Assembly (NCBI GenBank): GCA_917880885.1
Contig: OU862913.1
Span: forward strand, 43,681,460 to 43,745,459
Reading direction: 5' to 3'
DNA length: 64,000 nt
DNA from: Limnephilus marmoratus
Lineage: Eukaryota > Arthropoda > Insecta > Trichoptera > Limnephilidae
Below the pieces are notes generated by a model. It had not been told where the DNA came from and searched no databases. It was given only the letters and a program-made list of their open reading frames with translations. Below are positions 34,196 to 45,489 of this stretch, piece by piece. The position numbers and the translations under genes were made by a program. Each line of letters opens with the position of its first letter. Within the stretch, counting starts at the first letter, position 1.

Positions 34196-34565
34196 ATAAA
34201 ATATGTTTGTTATACTGTTGTGTTCATAATATTAAAGTACCTACTCGTAAAATTATATTTCCACGTCAGGATTGGATCCCGCATTCGGATTGCGGGTCAA
34301 TAAAATATGTTTGTTATACTGTTGTGTTCATAATATTAAAGTACCTACTCGTAAAATTATATTTCCACGTCAGGATTGGATCCCGCATTCGGATTGCGGG
34401 TCAATAAAATATGTTTGTTATACTGTTGTGTTCATAATATTAAAGTACCTACTCGTAAAATTATATTTCCACGTCAGGATTGGATCCCGCATTCGGATTG
34501 CGGGTCAATAAAATATGTTTGTTATACTGTTGTGTTCATAATATTAAAGTACCTACTCGTAAAAT
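34145..34565. repeat. 104-bp tandem repeat, 4 identical copies
   Basis: Units at 34145-34248, 34249-34352, 34353-34456 and 34457-34560 look identical base for base, then a partial unit. Each joins the broken SINE A head (TTCCACGTCAGGATTGGATC) to flanking DNA (AATATGTTTGTTATACTGTT, TACCTACTCGT). The overlapping 79-codon ORFs are the same sequence read once per unit. Confidence 0.95.
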
Positions 34566-34569
34566 TAAA

Positions 34570-35130
34570 TTGATTTACATAAGTCGTAAAACATAGTGAA
34601 GTGATATTAATTTGTAAAATACATTGAAGTGATATTAATTTTTAATATAAAGTTAATAGTGCGGGGGTTGTTTGAATAGTTTAGACAAGAAATAAAGTAC
34701 CTATCTATAAAACAATATTTTAAAAGAACATTATTTGAATTGCCACTATAAAAATTGAAACTGATTTGTTGAGGATTCAGAAAATTCCGTGATTTTTCAC
34801 ATAATTTTAAACATACAAATTTTGATTGTCTGAGCGTGCGTTAGTTTTAAATAAAAAAAATTGATAACCGCGAAGCATCTACATAGGTGCTTCCGGGAAA
34901 TGAACTCATTACTTTTTTCATTTAGTTTGGGTTTTAACAAAATGCGCCCACTTGATGACAACATTATCTGTGATTCATTATTATCAGTACCTATTTTTTT
35001 TTAAATTATGACACTTACATCCAAATGTATTTATAGTTTCTTTGTATCGAAGCAAAAGCATTAAATATTTGAAAATAGGGCGGATGAGAACACTATACAG
35101 ATCTTCTCTACAAATGGGAACTGGTAAAGG
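34570..35130. other. AT-rich intergenic DNA
   Basis: Short doublet ACATAGTGAAGTGATATTAA / ACATTGAAGTGATATTAA at 34592-34640; otherwise nothing recognised. Confidence 0.4.
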
Positions 35131-35132
35131 CT

Positions 35133-35592
35133 TAATATATAAAAATGAATATTTAATTGGTCACTAAACCAATCATCCGATTGCAAATAAACTTTGGTGA
35201 GCTGTTTTGAGTACCCCGCGATGATTTCTATTATATAGTGGTGAGCTCTGGCATTATGAAATTATTTCTTATACTTTTTATCCAACTGCGATGAATCTTT
35301 GGTGAGTTAGTGCGCACACCCTCGATGGTTTCTATATAAACTGATGAGCTCTGTAATTATGAAATTTGTATTAAAAAATTGGAGTCGTTGGCGCGTGAGC
35401 TGTTTGAAAGCTGAATGCACAGGGAACGCGGGAGGGGGAAGGGAAACGCCGAAGGAGGGTTCGTGGGACGGTGGAAAGTGGGAAAGTTGGACGGGGAACC
35501 CGTGAGGGGAAGAGGCATGGGATGAATGGGAGAGGACGAATAAACCATTTCTTTATTAAGTAACATTGCAACGCATGCCGAGAACTCGCTAG
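35133..35592 (+). repeat. GTGAGCTCTG dispersed repeat
   Basis: Shares the GGTGAGCTCTGGCATTATGA block, the G-rich tract (GGGAACGCGGGAGGGGG) and the GCAACGCATGCCGAGAACTC end with 10800-11092, and with 21650-21900 in reverse. A fragment of it is also at 36130-36160. Non-coding. Confidence 0.5.
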
Positions 35593-35834
35593 TCATGTTA
35601 TAAAGAAAACGCATGTCAACAATATACGATATACTTGACCTGTTAGAACCCAAGTTCCCAAATATGCCGATGAAGTTTTTTTTTACTTTGGCACTACACT
35701 GGAGAACTTTTAGTAAAAAATCCCCCAGTCACTTTTGTCATCTACATATGTCATCTTTAGAGGTGACTCAAAAATAATCCCCCGACAGTTGAGCCCCTGG
35801 ATAGCTAATCCCTCGGACAGTTGGTGGTGTAAAG

Positions 35835-35930
35835 CAGGGGTGGGGAACTTGCGGCCCGCGAAGCCATTTGGTGCGGCCCGCGACCACTTTTAGTGCAGCG
35901 CGGCCGGCTGAAAGCACCACAAAAAATTAC
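35835..35930 (+). mobile_element. hAT terminus, Charlie-like
   Basis: CAGGGGTGGGGAACTTGCGG then CCCGCGAAGCC is the classic CAGGGGTGGG... GGCCCGCG end of hAT elements. No opposite end or 8-bp duplication was found. Confidence 0.45.
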
Positions 35931-36216
35931 ACTCAGAAAGCGAGAACGGTTTTCTATGACGGTGTTTCAGCTTCATATTAAAGTTATTTTAATTAAACCT
36001 GGAGAAGGTCATAACACAGCTGCCCGGTGTCTTTTTTTAATTTAAGATTTTTTCTTATTGCTATATATATCTAAATAATTACAGAAATATTTTTCCGTGA
36101 TTTTTTTTTATCATTGATGTCTCCTTGGTGAGCTCTAGCGCTGCCAATTTGTGAAAAAAAAACAAAGTCTTGTGGGCGGTGTATAATTCGTGTGGTTTTA
36201 TACGTTATTTTATTAA

Positions 36217-36620
36217 CGGCCTCCGTGGAAGAGGGGCAAGGCTCTTGACTAACAATTCGAAGGTCGCGGGTTCAAATCCGGCATGCGCAAGTTAATTTAA
36301 TTTGATTAATGTGTGCTAATCACAATTTATTCATTAAAATAATACATAAAAATAGTAGTACCTATATTTGCGGCACGTTCCAGAGTGTAAGATACTCTCA
36401 ATATCGTCCTGGTGTAAGACCACCATTCAGAATTGAAACGTTGCTTTAAATGGCTTTAGCCGTGTTTGGTGACTAGATCTGAACAGCCAGGAACTTCTCC
36501 AACTTCCTCTTTTCTCCCCTCCCCACTACCTTCAGCCTCACGAAATTCCCCAATCGGAGATGACGTAGTCTATCTGACTCCAGACGGTAGTGAGTGGTTG
36601 GGACTGTTGTGTGATACTCT
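36217..36620 (+). mobile_element. SINE A, near full length
   Basis: Head GGCCTCCGTGGAAGAGGGGC, then GTCGCGGGTTCAAATCCGGC; body through GATACTCTCAATATCGTCCT and TGGCTTTAGCCGTGTTTGG to GGGACTGTTGTGTGATA. Confidence 0.7.
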
Positions 36621-36835
36621 CATATATAATGGCTAGCAGTCCACAAGGGAATTCTGATACCAATTCTGATGTATGGCAGTGAGACATGAAACTGGTAGAG
36701 GAACATATGAGATCCCTAAGGCGTATGTGCGGTAAAACCGTGCTCTTACGACATGATGTAGAGCGGATAAACGAAGAAAGGCGTATCACCGCAATGACTA
36801 AACAAAATACGTGAGAGAAGAACTTGGCATTCCGA
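36604..36835 (+). pseudogene. RTE-type LINE fragment (TTAG-tailed family)
   Basis: Nucleotide matches to 47040-47170: TGGCTAGCAGTCCACAAGGG, then TGATGTATGGCAGTGAGACA, and ATGAGATCCCTAAGGCGTAT, then GTGCGGTAAAACCGTG. Encodes MYGSETW / MRSLRRMCGKT-like pieces in broken frames. Confidence 0.6.
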
Positions 36836-36840
36836 TCCAC

Positions 36841-37165
36841 GATTTTGGAGGCGGGAATGGGTACCGTTGCCCGGTAACCTTTAATGGATAACTATCACCT
36901 CTGCCATAGGTCACCCCAAGTGGTTAGCTACGTTTAGTGATTTAGCAGGGGTGCCCGGATTCATGGAGTGAGGTTTGTCTAGATCCTGGAGGCGGATTAC
37001 CAGGACACACTGAACCCCAGATTCCTACCCACCCCTTAAACCCTTTTCTTTCCCAGAACTCTTCCTCTCCTCATTAAAACCCTCCACACAGTATCCTCAA
37101 AGATGACATAGGCCCATAGGCCCTTAGGAAATTATTTTCCTCAGGGCTTTCTGTGTGGAGCTCAT
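36841..37165 (+). mobile_element. Family B element, internally deleted
   Basis: Head GGAGGCGGGAATGGGTACC; a deletion after GTCTAGATCCTGGAGGCGGA; ends with the hairpin and GTGTGGAGCTCATGTAAAAG. Confidence 0.7.
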
Positions 37166-37209
37166 GTAAAAGAAAAAAATACTTAAATACCGAACATTCT
37201 AACCAAAGA

Positions 37210-37335
37210 GTTACACAAAAATGGCGGCCAAAATGGCCGCAACGCCGGACCGCTTCCAAAGCCACTAAATAATATCTATTGGTAACCATGGAAACAATGT
37301 ATATCGGCAGCAATCGTGGCCGCCATTTTTGTTTA
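37210..37335. repeat. Spaced inverted repeat ACAAAAATGGCGGCCA
   Basis: ACAAAAATGGCGGCCA near 37211 and TGGCCGCCATTTTTGT near 37319 are inverted, about 90 bp apart. Purpose unknown. Confidence 0.45.
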
Positions 37336-37614
37336 ACCGTTTTGACAGAATGTTTTATTGGTGTGCTATTTAGTCATTGGTTCACAGTTGTTGTTTATGT
37401 TAGCTTCATGAGAACGGGTCGTTTCTTCAACTTGTATTATGTAAGTCGCCTCGTTTATGAAACTTGCTACCGGCATCTGTGTCCTCCTTTGTATAATCCG
37501 GACCTCTTCAATTTGATAAATCCCTTCCTACAGCCCCTACCTTAACCCGCCTCACAACGCTGCCCAACTGGGTGCCATAGTCAGTCATAGAAAAAGAAGA
37601 GTAGGCACCTTTAC

Positions 37615-38052
37615 AATTTGGAAGGAGGGTAGGGGTACCGCCACCCTGGGAACTTTCATTGGATTACCAACACCCCTGCCATAGGTCACATTAAGTGGTT
37701 CAATACGTTTCGTGACTTAGCAGGGATGCCCTGGATCATGGGGTGAGGTTTGTATAGGTCTTGGCGGCGGACGTATTTCCCCACCTACTGCGTGGCATTC
37801 GGGGTAGACCTTTTATTTATCTAGCTGGTTTATCTCGACCCATCGCCTCGCACCTCAGTGGGAGGGGTGGATTCATATGTCCGTCACTCCTGAACTCACT
37901 GACCACCAGATTGCTACCCACTCCTCATACCTTTTCTTCCCAGAATCTCCTCTCCCTCAGTTCCCTAAAAAGACCCACGCTAGCAGCATCCCCAAAGATG
38001 ACATTGACGAAGAGGGAAATTGTTTTCCTCGTAGCCTAATGTGTGAAGTTAT
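37615..38052 (+). mobile_element. Family B element, near full length
   Basis: Head GGGTAGGGGTACCGCCACCC to AATGTGTGAAGTTATTGTAA. The hairpin is decayed here: the inner right arm reads TCGTAGCCTAATG. Confidence 0.7.
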
Positions 38053-38074
38053 TGTAAAAGAAATATGTCTCTGT

Positions 38075-38140
38075 TTATCCCTGCGGGAAACGGCGTGATG
38101 GTTAGTTGAATTAGTTTATTAGTTAGTTAGATTTTGTTAA
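38075..38140 (+). repeat. LINE 3'-end fragment
   Basis: CCCTGCGGGAAACGGCGTGA, then TGGTTAGTTG and TTAGTTAGTTAG: the 3' terminus of the TTAG-tailed RTE family, joined directly to the family B tail. Confidence 0.6.
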
Positions 38141-38484
38141 AAATTTAATTAAAGTATGTTTTGATTTGACTGCCGTCATACCGACAAAAAATTTCTTTTC
38201 GCAAAACCCAGACCTTATCAGCATTGGCTTGTGGAAGAGATGACCTAACAAAATGTTATTTAAAAATAACTTCGATGTCACTAACAGGAAAAACACACTG
38301 TCGAATTACGAATACGCAGTAGATATCTAAAATAATACAAGTTGATGTACATAAGTATTGCACAGGGCCGTATTTAGGATCTGTAGACTCCGAGGCTGAA
38401 CCTGTGGCGGGGGCGACTTGTAGCAAATGGTTTCTGGGGCCTGCAGTATATGATATCAAAAATGTACAATATAAAATAAAATAC

Positions 38485-38745
38485 AACTTTCTAAGGCGAC
38501 CAAGCAAACGTAATGATTACTAAATGTCTGGCTACAAAGCAAACATAACGTTAACTAAATATCTGGCGACCAGGCAAAAATAATGACAACTAAATGTCTG
38601 GCGACTTGCAAAAATAATGGTAAATAATGGCGACCAGGCAATCACAATGGTAACTTAATGCTTGGCGACCAGGTAAACAAAATGGTAACTAAATGTCTGG
38701 CGACCAGGCAAGCATAATGGAAACTAAATGTCTGGCGACCAGGCT
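38485..38745. repeat. ~35-bp diverged tandem repeat, 7-8 copies
   Basis: Unit TAATGGTAACTAAATGTCTG, then GCGACCAGGCAAACA, with frequent substitutions and small indels. An older array than the others in the window. Confidence 0.8.
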
Positions 38746-38929
38746 TTTTTCAGATATAGGTACTTTGTTTTTGCATTTCTTGAGTATTAACTATATAACT
38801 ATTTCTACACATTTTTTTGGAAATTTTCTTATTTTTAAGGGTGATTTACGGGTACTAATAAATTTTATTTTTATTCACTCTTTTGTTTATTTCTATGGTT
38901 TCTAAAGCGCTAAATTATGTATTTTAATT

Positions 38930-39094
38930 GGAATTAGCTGAACCGGCCACGTGTTACTGTGGCTAACGAAACACAGCGCCATTTAATGGATGGTTACCCA
39001 ACCTTTATAACCACCGCTATCTGTTTATTTGTATACAAATAAAATCCACACTGCCCGCTTGCCAGCCCACTCGTCCACCACATACAGACATTCT

Positions 39095-39146
<52 letters not shown>

Positions 39147-39150
39147 TTCA
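38930..39150 (+). repeat. CTAGCTGA-class repeat ending in (TA)n
   Basis: TTAGCTGAACCGGCCACGTG, then GTTACTGTGGCTAACG; ends in CACCACATACAGACATTCTC and a (TA)n run at 39096-39142. Confidence 0.6.
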
Positions 39151-39701
39151 AGGAATTTACACAAAACATATAAGTACATTGTATAATACCATTAATTTAT
39201 AATATGTTAAGATGTTTAAACTTGTTTTTTTTGTTGAAGCTAAACCTGTCTCTATTAAATGGTTAGCAAACTTGGAAAAGTTATTATTTCGTGAACAAAG
39301 TTCATACTCCCTGATTCCACTTTTAAAATTTCAAGTGGTCATACCCTCGCACTGTGGGTCATATACTTACTAAACGTATTCTTTATAAGGTTCTTACCCC
39401 CAATATCACCCCTCACACTACTTGAACTACATCTAATCATTTTTGTACTTGTATAGAATTTTTAAGTTAGTATTAAGTTTGCTAGTGAATGGCACGAGTG
39501 TGTGAAACCGGTAGCAGAAAAAATAATAAATGTAAGTAACAAATGTACTTGGAATATAAAACTTGTCAATAGAATATAAAAATAGACACTTTGGGTTGAA
39601 AAACATCAGCATTAAAGAAAACAATTAACCCTCGAATGCGCAGTACATTTTCAATAATTTTCCACTACGAGGCGCAATCCAATGACTGGTGATTCACTTA
39701 A

Positions 39702-40815
39702 GAGGGCATTACCAGAGAAAACCGGAAATACGTCATTTTCAAAAAAGTTTTTAGACGTATTGACTCTTTTCCACAAAAAATTATAAATGGATTTCGAAAG
39801 ATTGTTCTTTTATCTAGCATTCGTAGGTAATAAATTTGGAGATTTTTTTATAATTTTTAGTATTATTATTTTATTTATTTATTAGAGATAATATATTACA
39901 AAATTATTACATAAAATTTATAATACATTACTCCCAATGAGTTTAATAAAACTCATTTCAGGAAGGACAACATTATACATCTAAAGGAAAATTATTTTTA
40001 CATAAGAACACGGAAATCAATGAACAATACATAGATTTTTAAATGGACTAGACACACTTGATACAGGTAATTGAAGAATATACAAGAGTTACAAAGGAAG
40101 ACAGCTAAATTCGTCACTGGTTAATAAAGTTGCTGAGAAAATATCCTTTTAGAGCCTTTGCCAATATTTTTTTGTTTGATTCTGGTAGCTTTAGGACATT
40201 AGGTAATGCGTTGTATTGCGTATGTGCGATGTATTGTAAGGAGTTAATTCCAAATTTAGTTGTATAATAAGGTTATTCCATAGGTCGTTGGCAGATTTGT
40301 TAAATTTTCAAAAAAGTTTTTGTATTATACCACACCCATTTCAAATAATGTAATCATGCAGTAAAATAAATCAATACATTATCTAGCAAAGTTATGTATT
40401 AGAATTTTAATTTTAGTTTCAATAAAATTATTAAAAAATATGTACGTACATGTGTTTCTTGACGAAAATTGGTCCATTTGTGTATTTATTTGCGCACTTA
40501 CAAACTAATATATTTCAGATTTTTTTAACATTCTTATTAAATTTAGACATTATTGAAAAATGATAAATACTTATAATCAAAAAATAACTACAAAAAGTAC
40601 ACTATTTTAATAGTTTTATCATCACGCCTTTCAGCATTTTTGGATGAGGGTATAAATTAAAGCTAATTTGGATTGAAATAAATTCGATATTGAGTTATAA
40701 TTTAAAAAGCTGGTACGGAGAATAATTATTATTTCTCATTGTAACCGCCCTGCACGATCGGAAGAACAACTTTCGACGATATGTGGATTTTCGTCCGCTG
40801 GCTGGTTAAACGCTC
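39702..40815 (+). mobile_element. TTAA-flanked MITE, copy 2, with LINE insertion
   Basis: TTAA at 39698-39701 and 40816-40819; ends GAGGGCATTACCAG and GAGCGTTTAACCAG (inward). Homologous to copies 1 and 3 except for a ~380-bp LINE insertion at 39880-40262. Confidence 0.75.
39880..40262 (-). pseudogene. LINE ORF2 C-terminus and 3' UTR
   Basis: Minus strand encodes ALPNVLKLPESNKKILAKAL, then KGYFLSNFINQ and a stop, the extreme C-terminus of a LINE ORF2. A ~250-bp 3' UTR and an (AAAT)n-type tail at 39880-39895 follow. Inserted in the TTAA MITE, with short similar flanks (TTTTTAGTA / ATTTAGTTG). Confidence 0.75.
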
Positions 40816-40819
40816 TTAA

Positions 40820-41130
40820 GCGTAGACAAAATTCTTTGATCCTTTAATTTTACTGCCGCAATTGTGAGAAAAGTAAATTTGTTTTGTGATTATTGGTTTT
40901 GGGTTTATTGTATGTTTTGTGTCTATTGTGTTAATTGTATATAATTAAATATTTTATTTATATTTATTGTGTTAACTTTATTTTCAAAATTTACAGATTT
41001 GCTTTGCGAATTGTTTTGATAATGATAATAATTAATAATGTAACCTATCTATTTATGTCATCTTCATTCTCTTTTGTATATTTTTTTCTGTTTTTCAATA
41101 TGTATTGGATAAACTGAACTCAAACTCTTT
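40820..41130. other. AT-rich DNA, nothing recognised
   Basis: A 60-codon hydrophobic ORF at 40935-41117 is compositional and has no recognised motif. Confidence 0.4.
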
Positions 41131-41722
41131 TTTTATTAATTCCCGTATGGGGGTGTACTGGACCTTGTCCCTCCTGCATGTTTAGTTACATATGTTATTC
41201 TTGCAGTTCCATCTCAAATTTATTTGCGCCACCCCCAATAATATGTGAAGGCTTGAAACTTGCTTAAACGGCCTTAACTTTCCTTCTTCTTTGTCCCGCC
41301 TCCGATCACTCAACGCTGAATTTTTCTTTAAGTCTTCAGGTATTTTACCTCTATTATTCAACTAACTTTCTTCGAGGCTTCACTGGATGGTTGGCTTGGG
41401 GATACAGATGCTGGGTGTGGTTTATATCATGCTGAATGCGATTCGCAATTTTTATCGGTACTTGCCAAATGATTTGAGACTTAATTGTTTATCGTATGTT
41501 CTCTATCTCTTTGTACAGGTGCTTCCAGGGTTTTTCACATGATGCAATGCTGCCCCATGAGCTTCTTGAATGAGTTTTGTTTTGCTTTAAATATTATTTT
41601 GCTTGTATTACTAACCTGATTTGTTGTATTATGTTTTATTTTCCTGTTAAGCACATGCATACTGCTTTCTAGCAACGTATGCAGGAACACTGGAGGTCTA
41701 GAAATAAATAAATGTAGCTTCG
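41130..41722 (+). repeat. Possible LINE 3' UTR
   Basis: Non-coding sequence of more balanced composition ending GGTCTAGAAATAAATAAATG, an (AAAT)n-type tail. No coding remnant found upstream, so tentative. Confidence 0.3.
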
Positions 41723-41989
41723 TTTGACAAAAAAAAAAATAGAATCTTGCGAGAGCCTTGAAGGAGTAACCATCAGTTACTTATACCAGGGCGGGTAAGT
41801 GGTGGATAACCTCCACTGCCTCCTGACTGTACCTACTGCGTTGTGTGATGTTTAACAGCTAGTAGCTCCGGAGCTCAGCTAGAGGCCGGTCACCGCACAC
41901 TGGTGGATAAACAATTATTATCTTGAGTTACATAAATATTATAAAGACAGCCAGTCCCAGCGAAATTAGAAAACATAAATGGGTAAAAT

Positions 41990-42405
41990 TTTTTTTTTTT
42001 TTTCACAGTGAATACCGCACAAGAATCTCAACTGCTCCCGTCTGGAGCCAGTGAGACTATGGCATCCCCAATTGGGGTATGTTGTGAGGCTGAAGGTAGT
42101 GGGGAGGGGAAGGAGGTGGGGAAGAGGAAGGTTGGGAAGTACCTGGCTATTCAGATCTGGTCACTAAACACGGCTAAAGCCATTTTCAAGCAACGTTTCA
42201 ATTCTGAATGGTGGTCTTACACCAGGGCGATTCTGATAGTATCTTCCACTCTGGAACATGCCGCAAATATACTATGTATTATTTTAAATGAATTAATTGT
42301 GAAATAACACAAATTAATCAAATAAAATTTATTTGCGCATGCCGGGTTCGAACCCGCGACCTCCGGATTGTGAGTCAAGAGTCTTACCCACTGGACTACG
42401 GAGGT
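41990..42405 (-). mobile_element. SINE A, full length reference copy
   Basis: Best intact copy. On the element strand the head reads CCTCCGTAGTCCAGTGGGTA, then the anticodon-like CTCACAA loop and GTCGCGGGTTCGAACCCGGC. The body ends TGCGGTATTCACTGTG and an A run of about 18. No flanking duplication is clear. The 99-codon ORF inside is a translation of the body. Confidence 0.85.
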
Positions 42406-42826
42406 TGTCAATATTTAAATTGAAGTAGCGACGGTTTCCTTATATTAAAATTTTCTGTTTCCTTCTCCATTTCCGCCTCATTGCACAAACCGCCACTGGT
42501 TAGTAAGTAAATAAAAAACATAATTACGCAGTCTAGCCTGGAATAAAAGAGGTCGAAAAAATTTTTTTTTCGAATTTCGTAAACCCTATATTACTAAATG
42601 TCGCTATGGATAATTGGCTATTGAAAAATATTTTTTAATTTTTTTTTCACATATATAATTCTCAGGTGGCGCAGAGGACTTGAAATTTTGAAAAAATGAT
42701 CGATTCTTGGAAATTTTAAAAAATTTTGATGAATATTATTAACAACTTTTACTTTATTATCTGCATTAAAATATAAAGAATAACAAAAATATATATATTT
42801 TTTAATAATTTCAGCTTTTTGTCGTG

Positions 42827-43745
42827 TCATCTGCGTATGGGGTAGCTCCCTGAACCAGAGGAAAATTGTGATTTTGTTTCGAAATGTGGTATTTTTTTTC
42901 TTGATTTTATTCTTGCTCGATTATATTCATTGCGTACTGTACTTCTGCAAACAGCCAAACTAGCTTCAGTGACCAGCTTCACACCTCTCTCCATAGCCTG
43001 GGAATGACAGAGAAAATTTTCAATATGGATATTTGTATCTTCGCTCATGATTTTCGCATGATTTTCGCATAACTCACTGTCACCGTATTTTCTGTGAATG
43101 GTGGCTCGAATATTTGTTCTATTTTCCATTCTATCAAATCATAATAATCGTTGACTTTGAGGTGTAATTTTGAAGTCACGAATGTTCTTATTTTCTGCTC
43201 CTTTGCATTTTGTCGGGCTTTCAGAATTTTGCTTGCTGCAATTTTTTTTATATGTTTTTCATCTTGCAGCATTGCTAATGTAATATTTTCAGAATGTGCG
43301 TAGAAAGAGTTCCACTCAATTATTCAAAAAGCAATTGTTTTTAGCTCACATTTTAAATAGAAGCATCTTTTTTTTCAACCTAAGGACACGTTTCGGACCA
43401 TCTTTAAATGAAAGTTTTGTTTTTATGGTAAACCATGAAAACAAAATGTTGGCACGTACACTTTTATCACAAATTGATAAATTAGATCTTGATTGCTGTC
43501 TAATAATTTACCGCTATCATTCGAGGTCTCTGCAGTCAATGTAGTATCTGGTGAGGGGTTCAGAGGTTTCTCTACAGTCTGTTTTTGAAGTAATTTATTT
43601 TGCCTCATCAGTCGTTATTGCCTACGCTCCAAAGCCTTGGTTTCCACTATATATTTTGAGCCGATATACATTTTGTGACTACCTCTCTAATCATGTCGGA
43701 ATTCCAGCTCCTTTTTGCGTATTTTTACTAAACATTTACCAAAAT
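42827..43745 (-). pseudogene. Broken gene of a conserved uncharacterised invertebrate family
   Basis: Minus-strand reading, N to C: SHKMYIGSKYIVETKALERR (two in-frame stops nearby), PDTTLTAETSNDSGKLLDSN, then WNSFYAHSENITLAMLQDEK, HIKKIAASKILKARQNAKEQ, IEWKIEQIFEPPFTE, then in another frame SEDTNIHIENFLCHSQAMER and GVKLVTEASLAVCRSTVRNE, SRKKIPHFETKSQF. From memory, proteins with a CHTQAVERCVKLVTEAS-like motif before a FxTKxDF-like end, and FxHPENLLxAML-like blocks upstream, form a large multi-copy family of unknown function in aphids, Hydra and other invertebrates, often next to repeats. This copy has a frameshift near 43090 and several stops. A LINE begins right beside its 5' end. Confidence 0.7.
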
Positions 43746-43751
43746 CAAAAA

Positions 43752-45484
43752 TATTGATAATATCAGAATGAGCGATATTAAAAAGCATATAATAATTTTA
43801 GCTCCAATCATAGCCCATTTTGTAAATAGAATTTTATTTGAAGCAAAAATTCCAGATGACTTAAAATGTAGTATTATCAGACCCATTTATAAAGTAGGTG
43901 ACCACACTCTATTGGGTAATTATAGACCGATTAGTATCTTGCCATCACTTGAAAAAATTCTTGAAAAATACATTCAGTCGAAACTAATAAAATATTTAGA
44001 AGATTTTTCTATTATTGATAAAAATCAATATGGATTCCAAAAAAAATGGTACCGAAATGCTACTTCACAAATTTGCCAGTTTAATAAAAAATGAACTAAA
44101 TAGTAAAAATCATGTATTAGTTTTATTTATAGATTATTTTAAAGCATTTGACACTATTAATCGTAGAAAATTATTGCAGATACTAGAAATCATAGGAATA
44201 AGAGGAAAACTCCTAAAACTCTTTGAAAATTACTTGAACAACCGTAGCATGAAAATAAAGCTTTTGAACACTTTAAGTAAAAAAATAAAAATTTTAGCTG
44301 GCGTTCCTCAAGGTTCCATATTAGGTCCAATTTTATATATCATTTATGTATCTTTTATTAAGTACATCTTTAAACATGTAAAACACTTCGTGTATGCGGA
44401 TGATACTGCACTAGTGATTTCTCGCAGTGATTTAAAATTATGTATTGAACTCTTACAAAAAGATTACATTGTGCTTTTGAAATGGTCTCATGACTCTGGT
44501 TTAATCATAAATGCAAAAAAAACTAAATTGATACACATTAGATCACCCAATGCCAAGACAAATAGTATTACACCAGAAATAAAAACACACGGTTCAGATT
44601 GCTTACATGTTGGTATCCCAGCATTGTGTACATGCGAAAATATTGAAATGGTTGAAGAATATGTTTATTTAGGTGTAATTATTGACTGCTTTTTTAAATG
44701 GGATTTACAAATAAATAAAGTCTGTGAACGTCTGAGATCTATTGTTAGCAGATTATATAAACTTAAATTCTATGTTCCAATATGCACACTTAGAATTATT
44801 TATTTATCATTAGCTGAGTCTATTATAAGGTACGGAATTACAGCTTGGGGACTTTCCTGTAAGACAAATGTTAATCATGTTCAATCTGTCCAAAATTCAT
44901 TAGTTAAATTATTAGCTCATAAAAGTTTATACGAAAAAAGACACAATGTTCCGTACTTTTACCAGAATCTTAAAATTCTCTCAGTAAGAGCAATTCTGTG
45001 GCATAAAATTATTTTTCAGCATATGAATAGCCCTACTATATAAATATATACATAAATAGACTGGACCACACTTACAATACTCGATTTACGTTAAATGAAG
45101 GACTAATCATACCTAAGCACTTAAACAAATATGGACAAAGAACGCTGGACTACATGATACCTACAATCTACATGCTTAAATATGTTACCTGCTAAAATTA
45201 AAAAATGTACAAATAATGTAAAAACAAATATCATATTGAAAAATTGGCTCGCCGAAAGAAATTGTTTATATTAACATTTTTGTAGTAACACAAAAAAAAT
45301 GTCTAACTGCATAATAAGTTTTATGTTTTAAAAACTTCAAAGTAAAAGCACCCAATGACAAACTACTTAAAAGTGGTTTATTGGGACTTTTCTTTTTTCT
45401 GTAACATTTTATTTTTGTTTGATTTCTTGTAATATTGTATAACTTTTTTTTTTCTTTCTAATAAAAAAAAAAAAAAAAAAAAAA
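43752..45484 (+). pseudogene. Jockey/CR1-like LINE reverse transcriptase, 5'-truncated
   Basis: First block (43768-44094): HIIILAPIIAHFVNRI, IPDDLKCSIIRPIYKVGD, NYRPISILPSLEKILEKYI, IIDKNQYGFQK, the fingers region. A frameshift near 44040-44090 leads to a 342-residue ORF (44015-45043): FIDYFKAFDTINRRKLL (catalytic Asp), LAGVPQGSILGPILYIIYV, FVYADDTALV (YADD box), EEYVYLGVIID, SLAESIIRYGITAWG (thumb). The C-terminus continues in broken frames to about 45275 (YGQRTLDYMIPT, LKNWLAERNCLY). The 3' UTR ends in an A run at 45463-45484. The endonuclease domain and ORF1 are missing. Catalytic residues are present but the frameshift kills the copy. Confidence 0.9.
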
Positions 45485-45489
45485 CACAA

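Noticed and set aside
34168..34573. Three overlapping 65-79 codon ORFs
   Set aside because: The same sequence translated once per 104-bp unit.
42310..42405. tRNA gene call at SINE heads (also 10250, 13370, 36217, 55565, 62461)
   Set aside because: A and B boxes are present but acceptor stems do not pair and each is fused to a dispersed ~400-bp body, so these are SINE heads.
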